A stretch of 36,497 bases of DNA, from NCBI GenBank assembly GCA_007376725.1, contig VMGT01000013.1:1-36497 (forward strand). The letters are read 5' to 3'. The notes beneath the pieces were generated by a model that saw only the letters and a list, made by a program, of their open reading frames with translations, was not told the origin of the DNA and made no database searches. This document shows, one piece after another, positions 1 through 9,060 of this stretch. The DNA is from Parcubacteria group bacterium Greene1014_15. Lineage in GTDB: Bacteria > Patescibacteriota > Minisyncoccia > Phycocordibacterales > VMGT01. The position numbers and the translations under genes were made by a program. How positions within the stretch are numbered: the first letter of the stretch is position 1; every line of letters starts with the position of its first letter.

Positions 1-678
1 GAACGGCGTGCAGTGATCGAAGCAACGATGAAAGCTGGTGCACGGAAAGCGTATGTTATCCGCGAACCCATTTTGGCCGCAATTGGCGCAGGGATACCTA
101 TATATGAGGCGCGGGGACACATGGTTGTTGATATTGGCGGCGGTACAACTGACGTGGCCGTTATTTCTCTCGGTGGCATAGTGTCTTCGGCCTCGGTGAA
201 ATGCGCAGGAAATCGTATTGATGCCTCTATTATTGACTACATTAAAAAGACGTTCAATCTGGCGATTGGCGATAAAACAGCGGAAGATATTAAAATGCAG
301 GTAGGTTCTGCCGTGCCCGTTGACGAGGAACTTTCCATGACTATCAAGGGGCGTGATTTTGTTTCTGGACTTCCGCGATCCACGGAGATCAAGACCAATG
401 AAATTGTAAAAGCGATCACAAAGGAGCTTCGAGAGGTAATCAAAGCTATCAAAGATGTTTTGCAGGAAACGCCTCCTGAATTGTCAGCAGATATCATAGA
501 TCAGGGTATTATTATGACCGGCGGGACGTCACAACTGCGCAATCTGCCGGAACTTGTCTTTCGCCGCACGGGCGTGAAAGCTGTTCTCGCGAAAGATCCG
601 CTCTACTGTGTGGCGAATGGGACGGGAATTGCTCTTGAGCATTTGGATACATATAAAAGGACAATTATTTCCAAATAA
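1..678 (+). CDS. mreB: Rod shape-determining protein MreB/actin-like ATPase, 5' truncated by window edge
   Basis: Frame is open from nt 1 (ERRAVIEATMKAGARKAYVIREPILAAIGAG...VVDIGGGTTDVAVISLGG); actin-fold phosphate-binding motifs; strong similarity to the full MreB at 11049-12113. Confidence 0.93.
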   Translation, partial: ERRAVIEATMKAGARKAYVIREPILAAIGAGIPIYEARGHMVVDIGGGTTDVAVISLGGIVSSASVKCAGNRIDASIIDYIKKTFNLAIGDKTAEDIKMQVGSAVPVDEELSMTIKGRDFVSGLPRSTEIKTNEIVKAITKELREVIKAIKDVLQETPPELSADIIDQGIIMTGGTSQLRNLPELVFRRTGVKAVLAKDPLYCVANGTGIALEHLDTYKRTIISK

Positions 679-690
679 GTTTCTTTCCGT

Positions 691-1398
691 ATGGAAAAGA
701 ATATTACTCATTTTATTGAAACACTGCGGGAGCATTATGAACGGAGGGGTGGTCTTCATCATGCGTATCTGCTCGATCGCAGCACGGCGCGGACACGCGG
801 TGAACTTTTTACATTTTTTGAAAGCGATCTTGGTATGGCAACGTCGGGAAATCCGGATATTTGGAGCGCTTCCTTTGAATCATTTGGCATTGATGATGCG
901 CGAGAGCTTGGTGAACGTGCATCGCGAAGTCCGCTTGGCGATCGAAAAATTTTTATTATTGAAATGCAGTTCATTACGGTGCAGGCGCAGAATGCTTTGC
1001 TCAAGGTTCTCGAAGATCCGGTGAAAGACACACATTTTTTCTTTTTGATGCCCAGTGCCAGTGCGGATATTTTGCTTCCCACGGTGCTCTCGCGCCTTAT
1101 GCGTATAGGAGGAGCAGGGTGCGCAGAGCAGGTGGTTGATGATCGGGTGAGATCTTTTCTTGCGTATGATAGAGCGAAACGCATCGTATTTCTTAAGACT
1201 GCTTCCCAAATTCTAGAAGACAAGAAGGCTGCTGTTACGTTTATTAATTCACTCGAAGAGCTTGTATATTCGAAGGCTCGTGGCGCCGCAGTACCTTCTG
1301 AAATTGCCCAATCTCTCGAAGAAATTGAGCTTTGTCGCGGCTATATGTATGACACATCAGGGTCTATGAAGATACTACTTGAACATGATACTACTTGA
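691..1398 (+). CDS. holB: DNA polymerase III delta' subunit-like protein, C-terminus altered by a tandem duplication
   Basis: HAYLLDRS...ITVQAQNALLKVLEDPVKDTHFFFLMPSA..LLPTVLSR is typical of clamp-loader delta'. Confidence 0.8.
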   Translation: MEKNITHFIETLREHYERRGGLHHAYLLDRSTARTRGELFTFFESDLGMATSGNPDIWSASFESFGIDDARELGERASRSPLGDRKIFIIEMQFITVQAQNALLKVLEDPVKDTHFFFLMPSASADILLPTVLSRLMRIGGAGCAEQVVDDRVRSFLAYDRAKRIVFLKTASQILEDKKAAVTFINSLEELVYSKARGAAVPSEIAQSLEEIELCRGYMYDTSGSMKILLEHDTT

Positions 1399-1402
1399 AC
1401 AT
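1371..1402 (+). repeat. Perfect 16-bp tandem duplication (gatactacttgaacat x2)
   Basis: 1371-1386 and 1387-1402 are identical; the second copy creates the TGA stop of the delta' ORF. Confidence 0.97.
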
Positions 1403-1435
1403 TTGGCGCTCGTACTGCCGGTTTTTGAATGAGAG

Positions 1436-1461
1436 AACGGCGACTTTTTTGAGTCGCCGTT
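1436..1461 (+). terminator. Rho-independent terminator-like hairpin
   Basis: aacggcgact-ttttttg... pairs with agtcgccgtt; lies between convergent genes. Confidence 0.6.
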
Positions 1462-1474
1462 TGTTGCGGGAGGG

Positions 1475-2047
1475 CTACCGATGCTTTACAGGGAGTATGT
1501 CATGGACAAATCCCAATCGCTTTGCATCTTCTGGTGTAATCACGGTCCCGTCGCGGCACATCTCTTTGATTCTTTTGAGAGAAAGTTTTGTTTGGGATGC
1601 AATGATCTCATAATATTTTATACTGTCCCAATCGAAACATTTGTTCATCTCAGAGATGTCCGTTTGGGTATGCTTGCCTTCAGACAGAGACATGTTCATC
1701 TGATGAAGGTGTATGAGAGTGTTTGGTGTTATGAAACGGTGCTTTTTTGGCACAGAGAGGAGCGCAAGGATTGCTGCCGAGGCGACGATTCCCGTACCGA
1801 GAGCATGTATATTCGGTCGTGGGTTTAGCGCGTAGTTGAGAAGGTCGTACCAAGCGAATGTGGGGGCAATATCTCCGCCCGGACTCATAATGTAGAGTAG
1901 AATTGGCGATTCTGTATCAGCGGAGATTTTCTCGTCGGGGATTTTCCTGTCTCCTTCAAGAAATACCATGAGCTGCTGATACATATCTTCAAAAAGCTCA
2001 TCAGTGCAGGGGCCTAACCAATTAAGTCTGCGGATGCCCGTGAGCAT
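1475..2047 (-). CDS. ClpP-family serine protease
   Basis: MSPGGD, GTGIVASAAILALLS (catalytic Ser context), PNTLIHLHQ (catalytic His context), KRLGFVHDIL; overall ClpP layout. Confidence 0.82.
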   Translation of the reverse strand: MLTGIRRLNWLGPCTDELFEDMYQQLMVFLEGDRKIPDEKISADTESPILLYIMSPGGDIAPTFAWYDLLNYALNPRPNIHALGTGIVASAAILALLSVPKKHRFITPNTLIHLHQMNMSLSEGKHTQTDISEMNKCFDWDSIKYYEIIASQTKLSLKRIKEMCRDGTVITPEDAKRLGFVHDILPVKHR

Positions 2048-2244
2048 GACGCGCTCCTTTTTGTGTGAGAGAACGATTGAACATTAATGCTACCATCTTC
2101 AGCATAGAGGTTTTCGAGAAATGGTCAATGCGCCCTCCTGTTTTTGACAGAATAGGTATGTGGATAAATCATTTTTTATGCGGGTTACTGTGGCATATAC
2201 TGGAATCACTACATAGTACTCATTATTAGTTTATTTTATAATTT

Positions 2245-2523
2245 ATGGAACAGGGGAAAGGTACAAATCCCATGATTGTTGCTGTTGTTGCGGCGCTTGT
2301 CATGGGGCTCGCCGGGGGATACTACTACGGCTTCACGCGAGGAAAAGCTACAGTGGTCGCAGAGCAAGATAAAGCGGCACAAGTTGCTGCGGAGGAAGCG
2401 CAACAGCAATTAGCAGAGCAGGCGAACCCATTTGGCTCTGAAGAAGAGAGCGCCGTGAATCCCTTCACGGAGACGTATGAAAATCCGTTTGAAGGAGGCG
2501 GGTTTAATCCTTTCGCTCAATAG
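2245..2523 (+). CDS. Small membrane-anchored protein with repeated NPF motifs
   Basis: N-terminal hydrophobic helix (MIVAVVAALVMGLAGGYYYGF), then an acidic/Gln-rich tail with NPFG, NPFT, NPFE, NPFA. Confidence 0.65.
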   Translation: MEQGKGTNPMIVAVVAALVMGLAGGYYYGFTRGKATVVAEQDKAAQVAAEEAQQQLAEQANPFGSEEESAVNPFTETYENPFEGGGFNPFAQ

Positions 2524-2555
2524 CACATGTCAATATTTTTAATTATTCACATTAT

Positions 2556-5176
2556 ATGAAGAAGTACGCTTTGATACTTGGAACGATCACAGTCTCTGTT
2601 TTTTTCGGGGCTGTGCTTGTTGCGAATGCTCAAAATAATCCATTTGCAATCGAATTTCCAATTGCAGAGCTTGGCAACTGTGGTTCGATACAAGAATGCA
2701 AGGTTTTCTGCGACGATCCGGCAAATGGAGAAGCTTGTTTTGCATTTGCAGAGAGTCATGGCTTGGTGCGGGAAGAGGATACCAGGAGGCACGACGAGGA
2801 GAAAAATTTTAAGGAACGTCGGCGTGATGTTTTGCAAGAGCAGACCGGTCCGGGCGGCTGCAATTCAGAAGAATCTTGTCGAGCTTTTTGTTCTGATCCG
2901 GCAAATGGGGAAGAATGCTTGGCATTCGCAAAACGACACAAACTTCACTCGGAAGACAAACTTGCAGAAATCGAGACGAAAATAGAACACAATCGCAGGA
3001 AAGAAGAAGTAGTGCAGGCTGGCAGTGGTCCCGGAGGATGTAATTCACCGGAAACATGCGACGCATTTTGTCGGGAGCCTGCAAATAGGCAGACATGCTT
3101 TGCTTTTGCAAAAGAGCACGACCTCATTCCACAAGAAGAGTTGGCGCAGATTGAGCAACAGTTGAATCGTCCACAGACCGGTCCGGGCGGCTGCGATTCG
3201 CGAGAAACATGCGATGCGTTCTGCCGTACGCCAGCAAATGCGCAGACGTGTTTAGATTTTGCCGTCGCAAACGGACAGCTTACAGCAGAACAAGCAGCAC
3301 AATTTAGAGAAATACAACTTAACAGGGTGTCAGATCGAGTTCGTCCTCGCGTGCGCGGACCAAATATCAGGGGCCCGGAGGAGCCGGAAATTGATGAACT
3401 AAAGGCTGCAGAGGTGATTGCGCAGAATGGCGGTCCGGGAGGATGCAAGACGTTTGAAGAATGCGAAGCGTTCTGTAATGATCCTCAAAATGAAGATACT
3501 TGTTTTAATTTTGCGCGTGAGCATGGTTTGATGCCGCAAGAAGAGTTGAATAAAATCGAGAAGCTCCGCACGACAACGGGACCGGGCGGTTGCCGCGGAC
3601 GGCAGTGTGAAGAGTTCTGTTCGCAGGAAGGCCGCGAAGAAGAGTGTCTTAATTTTGCCATTGATAATGGTCTTGTGCCGCCCGAAGAGGTGGAGCAAGC
3701 GAAGAAGTTTATTGATATTGCTAAAAAAGGAGGACCCGGGGGGTGCAAGGGGCGCCGGTGTGAAGACTTTTGCAACCAACCTGAAAATCAGGAGCAGTGC
3801 TTTGCGTTTGCAAAAGAGAACGGACTCATTCCTCCAGAAGAAATTCAAAAGATTGAAAGAATTCAGCAAACACTCAAGACAGGGGGTGGTCCCGGGGGTT
3901 GCACATCAGAGCAAACATGTCGTAGTCACTGTTCAGATCCGTCTCACTTTGAGGAGTGTGCAGGCTTTGCTGTTGGCGCCGGACTCGTGAATCCGGAAGA
4001 AGCAATGATGCAACTCGAACAGTTTGTCGGCGCCGGTCAACATCAAGGGTTTGGCCCCGGAGGTCCGCAAGGATTCGGCCAAGGTCCGGGTCAAGGATTC
4101 GGCCAAGGTCCGGGTCAAGGATTCGGCCAAGGTCCGGGTCAAGGATTCGGCCAAGGTCCGGGTCAAGGATTCGGTGAGGAGGCTTTGGAGGACAATTTGA
4201 TGCGGAGCGCCAAAAGCAATTTGAAGAAAGGTTCAAACAATTTGAACAGTTTAGAAATCAGTTCGAACAGGGTGGCCCGCAAGGACAAGGATTCCCCGGC
4301 GACCATGGCGGTTTTCCTGGACAAGGCGGGACTGACGGTCAATTCCCCGGAGGCGGAGCAACGCAAGGTGATTTCCCGGGAGGAGAGGGAGTTAGACCCG
4401 GGTTCGACTCGACGGGAAGCAGACAGGGGCGAGGACCTATGGGAACGCCTCGCATGCCGCTTGGGGGCCAAGGCATGCCTTCACCAGGTGAAAGGGGCCA
4501 CTCGTTTGAGGGGGAAGCGAACAGACAATTTGAAGGTGAGTTTAACAAGCAATTTGATCAGCAATTCAACCAACAGCGTGAGGAAGAAATAAGGCGGCGT
4601 ATGCAAGAGAGCGGTTCCCAGGGAAACTTTGGCCAGCCTGGAGTTTTCCCGGGCCAAGGCAGTACTGGGGGAACATTTCCTGGTGATGGCGCTACAGGAG
4701 GAAATTTTCCGGGCGGTTTTCATCCACCAGAGGGCAGTTTTACCCAGCCGACAGGAACGATGATGCCTCCACCAAGCGAAGACTTTGGAACGATGCATCC
4801 TCCAACAACGATGCCTCCGCCAACAACTACAACGATGCCACCACCGACAACCATGCCTCCGCCAACCGGCACGTTCACTGAACCAACAACGATGCCTCCG
4901 CCAACAACTACAACGATGCCACCACCGACATCACCTCCACCGAGCACGTTCACTGAACCTACGACAATGCCGCCTCCAACAACGATGCCACCACCGACAT
5001 CACCTCCACCAAGTACGTTCACTGAACCAACAACCATGCCGCCTCCAACAACGATGCCGCCACCGACATCACCTCCACCGGATGGGGGAATGATGATGCA
5101 TCCACCGGGAGCATTTGGGAATATCACACGTGTGATTGCGACCGTTCTAGGAGCCTTTCTCCAGTTATTCAGATAA
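2556..5176 (+). CDS. Secreted Cys-repeat, Gly/Gln-rich and Pro-rich surface protein, split by a frameshift (ORFs 2556-4592 and 4178-5176)
   Basis: Signal-like N-terminus MKKYALILGTITVSVFFGAVLVANAQ; eight repeats of the type GPGGCxSxxxCxxFCxxPxNxxxCxxFAxxxGL; after ~4175 the compositionally consistent frame is -1 (GGFGGQFDAERQKQFEERFKQFEQFRNQFEQGGPQGQGFPG...) into MPPPTTMPPPTSPPPSTFTEP. Confidence 0.75.
4068..4174 (+). repeat. 24-bp tandem repeat, about 4.5 copies (caaggattcggccaaggtccgggt)
   Basis: Four identical consecutive 24-nt units from 4068, plus a partial fifth. Confidence 0.97.
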
Positions 5177-5192
5177 AATAGACAGTGCGGAG

Positions 5193-5226
5193 AAACCACA
5201 TTCCAAATCGATTTGGAATGTGGTTT
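5193..5226 (+). terminator. Perfect palindromic terminator hairpin
   Basis: aaaccacattccaaatc|gatttggaatgtggttt is a 34-nt perfect palindrome at the start of a T-rich tract. Confidence 0.85.
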
Positions 5227-5248
5227 TGTTTTTGCTACTATGCATTGT

Positions 5249-5800
5249 ATGGCATACGATTTTGCACAATTCAAAAAAAGCGTGAAAGGAGTCGAAGAGT
5301 GGCTTCAGAAAGAATTCAGCACGATACGCACAAGCAGGGCGTCACCCTCTTTGCTTGACGGGGTTTTTGTGGATGCGTATGGAACAAAAATGCCGATTAT
5401 GCAAGTTGCGAGCATGGCATCAGAAGATGCACGGACACTACGCGTTGCTCCATGGGACATGACTCAAGTAAAAGCGATTGAAAAAGCAATCACTGTTGCG
5501 AATCTTGGCGTTTCGGTTTCTGTTGATGATCATGGAATTCGCGTTCATTTTCCCGAGCTTACTGGAGAGCGGCGAGCGATGCTTGCAAAACTTGCAAAAG
5601 AAAGATTGGAACAGGCTCGTATTACACTTCGACAAGAACGCGACAAAGTTTGGAACGATATTCAGGATAAAGAACATGCCGGGAGTATTCCCGAGGATGT
5701 AAAGTTTCAAGCAAAAGATGCCCTGCAGAAAATTATGGATGAAACAAACAAACGTCTGGAAGAAATGACCGAGAAAAAAGAAAAAGAAATATTGTCGTAG
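5249..5800 (+). CDS. frr: Ribosome recycling factor
   Basis: STIRTSRASPSLLDGVFVDAYGTKMPIMQVASM...RTLRVAPWD...; start placed at MAYDF because the upstream ORF extension overlaps the terminator hairpin. Confidence 0.96.
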   Translation: MAYDFAQFKKSVKGVEEWLQKEFSTIRTSRASPSLLDGVFVDAYGTKMPIMQVASMASEDARTLRVAPWDMTQVKAIEKAITVANLGVSVSVDDHGIRVHFPELTGERRAMLAKLAKERLEQARITLRQERDKVWNDIQDKEHAGSIPEDVKFQAKDALQKIMDETNKRLEEMTEKKEKEILS

Positions 5801-5814
5801 ATTTTGTGTTCCCT

Positions 5815-6154
5815 GTCATTCCCGCGAAAGCGGGAATCCAGTAGGATGTGTTAATGAAAACCTACTATGTATACATTTTGGCAAGCAGGCGAAATGGAAC
5901 TTTGTATATTGGAGTGACCAATAATCTTGCGCGGCGTATTTGGGAGCATCAACAGAGTCTCATAGAAGGATTTACTAAAAAATATCATGTAAATCATCTT
6001 GTATATTACGAAGCGACAAATGACATAAATTCAGCACTACAAAGAGAGAAACAGTTGAAGAAGTGGAATCGAAAATGGAAACTTGAGCTTATTGAGAAAG
6101 TAAATTCAGAATGGAAAGATTTAACGACTGGATTCCCGCTTTCGCGGGAATGAC
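5815..6154 (+). mobile_element. 340-bp inverted-repeat-bounded GIY-YIG cassette
   Basis: Perfect 28-bp inverted repeats: 5815-5842 gtcattcccgcgaaagcgggaatccagt and 6127-6154 actggattcccgctttcgcgggaatgac. Confidence 0.75.
5848..6153 (+). CDS. GIY-YIG endonuclease domain protein (UPF0213/YhbQ-like); ATG alternative at 5854
   Basis: YYVYILASRRNGTLYIGVTNNLARRIWEHQ; C-terminus TTGFPLSRE and the stop codon are encoded by the right inverted repeat. Confidence 0.93.
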   Translation: MLMKTYYVYILASRRNGTLYIGVTNNLARRIWEHQQSLIEGFTKKYHVNHLVYYEATNDINSALQREKQLKKWNRKWKLELIEKVNSEWKDLTTGFPLSRE

Positions 6155-6160
6155 AAGAAG

Positions 6161-7258
6161 ATGCCGATACTCATTTTTATCATCATATTGGGAGGGTTGA
6201 TTCTCATCCACGAATTCGGGCATTTTATTGTCGCGAAGCGTTCCGGTATTCGTGTTGACGAATTCGGTATCGGTTTTCCACCCCGGTTACTTCGTCTTTT
6301 CAAAAAAGGGGAGACCGAATATACCATTAACGCCATTCCGTTCGGAGGTTTCGTAAAAATATTCGGAGAAAATCCGACTGACGAAACTCGTACGGAAGGG
6401 TCTGATAAGAAACGCAGTTTTATCCATAAATCTAAGATGACACAGATGGCGGTCATAGCTGCCGGCATTGTTTTTAATGTGTTGATTGGCTGGCTTTTGC
6501 TCTCGATCATCTTCGCTATTGGCTTTCCTGCGTCAGTTGATCTCTATCCAGAACGCACGCTTGAGAACGTTGGTGTGACAGTTCTAGGCGTTCTTGAGAG
6601 CTCGCCTGCGGCAAGGGCAGGCTTTAAGGATGGCGATGTTCTCAAGTCCATTGCTGTTGTAGGAGAAGGAACGCGTTTTCCTGCAACCTCGGTAAAAAAT
6701 GTTCAAGAATTTATTAGCGCTCACAATGAGCCTCTCTCCATAGAGATTGTACGCAATAGAGAGGTAAAGACTATTGAGGTAACCCCTGCGGACGGGGTTG
6801 TTAAAGACAAACATGCAATTGGAGTTTCTATGGATGAGATCGGCTTTCTGCGCTTTCCAGTTCACGAAGCGCTGTGGCAGGGCGCTCGTCTCACGTACGA
6901 ATATATTGGACAAATCGCTGTCGGTCTTTTTTCTCTTATACACCAAGCGATCATGGGCACAGCTGATTTTTCACAAGTGAGCGGCCCCGTTGGGATTGTG
7001 GGTATTGTTGATGATGTTTCTGCTCTCGGCTTTCTCTATATTCTGCGTTTCGCGGCGATCATTTCTATTAATCTCGGGATTTTGAATCTGCTGCCGTTTC
7101 CAGCGCTTGACGGCGGTCGTCTCTTCTTTTTGCTTATTGAGGCTCTTTGTCGCAAACCACTCCCGCCACGGTTTGTTATTATGGCAAATACTGTCGGTTT
7201 CGTTCTTCTTATAATCTTAATGGTTGCTGTGACGTGGAAAGATATTGTTGCACTATAA
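6161..7258 (+). CDS. rseP: Site-2 intramembrane metalloprotease
   Basis: HEFGH (HExxH), PDZ-like region, NLLPFPALDGGRL. Confidence 0.95.
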   Translation: MPILIFIIILGGLILIHEFGHFIVAKRSGIRVDEFGIGFPPRLLRLFKKGETEYTINAIPFGGFVKIFGENPTDETRTEGSDKKRSFIHKSKMTQMAVIAAGIVFNVLIGWLLLSIIFAIGFPASVDLYPERTLENVGVTVLGVLESSPAARAGFKDGDVLKSIAVVGEGTRFPATSVKNVQEFISAHNEPLSIEIVRNREVKTIEVTPADGVVKDKHAIGVSMDEIGFLRFPVHEALWQGARLTYEYIGQIAVGLFSLIHQAIMGTADFSQVSGPVGIVGIVDDVSALGFLYILRFAAIISINLGILNLLPFPALDGGRLFFLLIEALCRKPLPPRFVIMANTVGFVLLIILMVAVTWKDIVAL

Positions 7259-7284
7259 ACTTTCTGGCACGCAAAAAAAGGAAT

Positions 7285-7309
7285 CGCGCAGAGACTCGTG
7301 CTCTGCGCG
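7285..7309 (+). terminator. Rho-independent terminator-like hairpin
   Basis: cgcgcagag-actcgtg-ctctgcgcg followed by gtttt. Confidence 0.7.
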
Positions 7310-7471
7310 GTTTTGTGCTGTCAGTTGATAACTGTTTCTTGCTCGCGAACTAAGAGGAACTGCTCATATGGCTCACCGCAGTGTTGGCAGAATCTTGAGC
7401 GGATCATACTATAAACTAAAGTGTGTCCAGATAAAAAGAACCCACCAGGTTCAGCTGCCCAACATGTGGAA

Positions 7472-7576
7472 AAATCCCTCCCACCCTCCCTTTGAAATCT
7501 CCCTCATTCCCTCTTTGATAAAGAGGGAGGTTCTTCCCGAGTTTCCCCCTTTTGCAAAGGGGGAGAAAGAGATTTA
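7472..7576. repeat. REP-like hairpin cluster (family B: ccctcattccctctttgataaagaggga / tcccccttttgcaaaggggga)
   Basis: Two adjacent hairpins; same family as the cluster at 22972-23092. Confidence 0.8.
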
Positions 7577-7625
7577 GAGAGTCTTATTGACAAGTGTGAG
7601 CAGGTACTTGGTTCTTACACAAAAT

Positions 7626-7652
7626 CTGCGGCAGGATTATATCCTGCCGCAG
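7626..7652. terminator. Hairpin downstream of the minus-strand gene
   Basis: ctgcggcaggat-tat-atcctgccgcag, a perfect 12-bp stem. Confidence 0.6.
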
Positions 7653-7662
7653 GATGTTCTCG

Positions 7663-8439
7663 CTATGAATATGCAACACAGCAAAGCTTGATGGATTTTC
7701 TATGCACGAATCCCTTTGCCTCAAGAGAATTTCGGAGTTTAGAAATATGAGCAGCGCCGAATTTTATGCCAATACAGCCACGCGTTTGTTTTTCGAGGTG
7801 TATGTTCAAAATTTGCATGCATGCATTGTTTGTTAGTATGCCATCGAAGATCGAACGCATGGATTCATCCGCCCAGAAGAAAACGAATGCATGGGCGTAT
7901 TCTTCTCGTGTATACAGCCTTTTTTCAATGACTTCGAGTGCTTGCTTGACATAGTTGAGTACTTCAGTTTTTCTGTCTCTCGAAAGCTGTGAGCACTTCT
8001 CGATGAGGTGTCGCTCGGAATCTTCCCATGCGATAGAAGTAATGCGCAGCCATGAACGGTGAGAAATTTCATTTTGAAAAGCTGCGGACTCTCTTGTCAT
8101 TGTATTTGAAAAATAAAGATTTGTTGCCATGAAATATGCAGAAATTGCTGACAAAAATGCTTCGGTGAGCGGGCTTTTTGACATACTTGCACGATATTCG
8201 ATAAGGTCTTCCTGCAGATCGTCCCGAGTTTCGAGTGGCAGGTTCTCGTGCAATACGAGTGTGCATTCATGCAGGATTTGTCGAATCTTTCGGTAATAGC
8301 TGCGCTCGCCGAGATGATTTGTGCCGATAAGTTTGATGATCGTCTGCATGTTTTGATGCGTATACTCATGGCAATAGGTAAAGATGCCTGTTTCGGATAT
8401 GAGCATTTCTCTGTCAAATAACGCAATTTCTTTTGGCAC
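7663..8439 (-). CDS. Hypothetical protein with N-terminal HExxH-like motif (CHEYTHQ)
   Basis: Long ORF between terminators; TYCHEYTHQNMQTIIKL; no confident family. Confidence 0.7.
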   Translation of the reverse strand: MPKEIALFDREMLISETGIFTYCHEYTHQNMQTIIKLIGTNHLGERSYYRKIRQILHECTLVLHENLPLETRDDLQEDLIEYRASMSKSPLTEAFLSAISAYFMATNLYFSNTMTRESAAFQNEISHRSWLRITSIAWEDSERHLIEKCSQLSRDRKTEVLNYVKQALEVIEKRLYTREEYAHAFVFFWADESMRSIFDGILTNNACMQILNIHLEKQTRGCIGIKFGAAHISKLRNSLEAKGFVHRKSIKLCCVAYS

Positions 8440-8674
8440 TACCGTCCCCAGTTTATGATAAAGGATTGGAAGTGGAATCTATTCTTTAGACTAGCACAGT
8501 ACGAAAATGTCGCACACAGGCAAGGTTGTGCTGTGCGCGGTTACGGTTATTATTCTAGTATCTACCGAGAAATTCTGCCTAATTACCAACGAAATCCTTG
8601 ACATTTGTGCAACTTTGTGATAAGCATTTGTGCAGATAGAACATGTATTTCTTCGAAACCAGAAGGAGGTTGTG

Positions 8675-8992
8675 ATGAATCAATCAGGAGTTGGTCGTTT
8701 GTGGAATGTGAAAACTCTTTGTGTGTATCATGCTCTCATTGATGCCGCAAAAAGTGGGATACTCGGATGCGGCATGGTAAACGACAAGAGAGCACGCATC
8801 CGGCATCTTGTAGATGTACTTCTCGAAGCAGGATACAAGCCCTCTAGTAATTCTACAACCTGCTATGTGAACGTACGAGAATTACGTACGCGTGGATTAT
8901 TGCAACAAGAAATAAAAAATCGGAGATTCAATAAAGCGACTTGGACCCTCGAGATCTGCGAATTACGAAATAGAAAAAGATTTGAAAACTAA
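8675..8992 (+). CDS. Hypothetical small protein, possibly winged-helix-like
   Basis: ATG preceded by agaaggaggttgtg (Shine-Dalgarno); MNQSGVGRLWNVKTLCVYHALIDAAKSG...VRELRTRGLLQQEI. Confidence 0.65.
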   Translation: MNQSGVGRLWNVKTLCVYHALIDAAKSGILGCGMVNDKRARIRHLVDVLLEAGYKPSSNSTTCYVNVRELRTRGLLQQEIKNRRFNKATWTLEICELRNRKRFEN

Positions 8993-9060
8993 TGTACAAT
9001 AAACAAGCATCATTCGTTCAAAAATGACGCAAAATCGAAAAAAGTCTAATTTTTATACTG

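Noticed and set aside
2237-2242. TATAAT upstream of the 92-aa gene
   Set aside because: Ends only 2 nt before the ATG, so unlikely to be a functional -10 for that start.
4068-4174. Possible CRISPR-like array
   Set aside because: Units are contiguous 24-mers with no spacers, in-frame coding; no cas genes in the window.
4176-4230. Programmed -1 frameshift signal
   Set aside because: No X XXY YYZ heptamer or convincing downstream structure found by eye; an indel next to the tandem repeat is simpler.
3874-4236. Minus-strand ORFs with LDPDLGRI repeats
   Set aside because: Reverse reading of the 24-bp tandem repeat in the plus-strand gene.
5213-5248. N-terminal extension of frr (MECGFVFATMHC)
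   Set aside because: Lies in the terminator palindrome; internal ATG 5249 fits RRF homologues better.
4720-5274. Minus-strand 184-aa ORF rich in GGGIVVGGG
   Set aside because: Antisense shadow of the plus-strand TMPPPT repeat region; no independent start signals.
7368-7577. Plus-strand 69-aa ORF
   Set aside because: Mostly composed of the REP-like hairpin sequence; intergenic.
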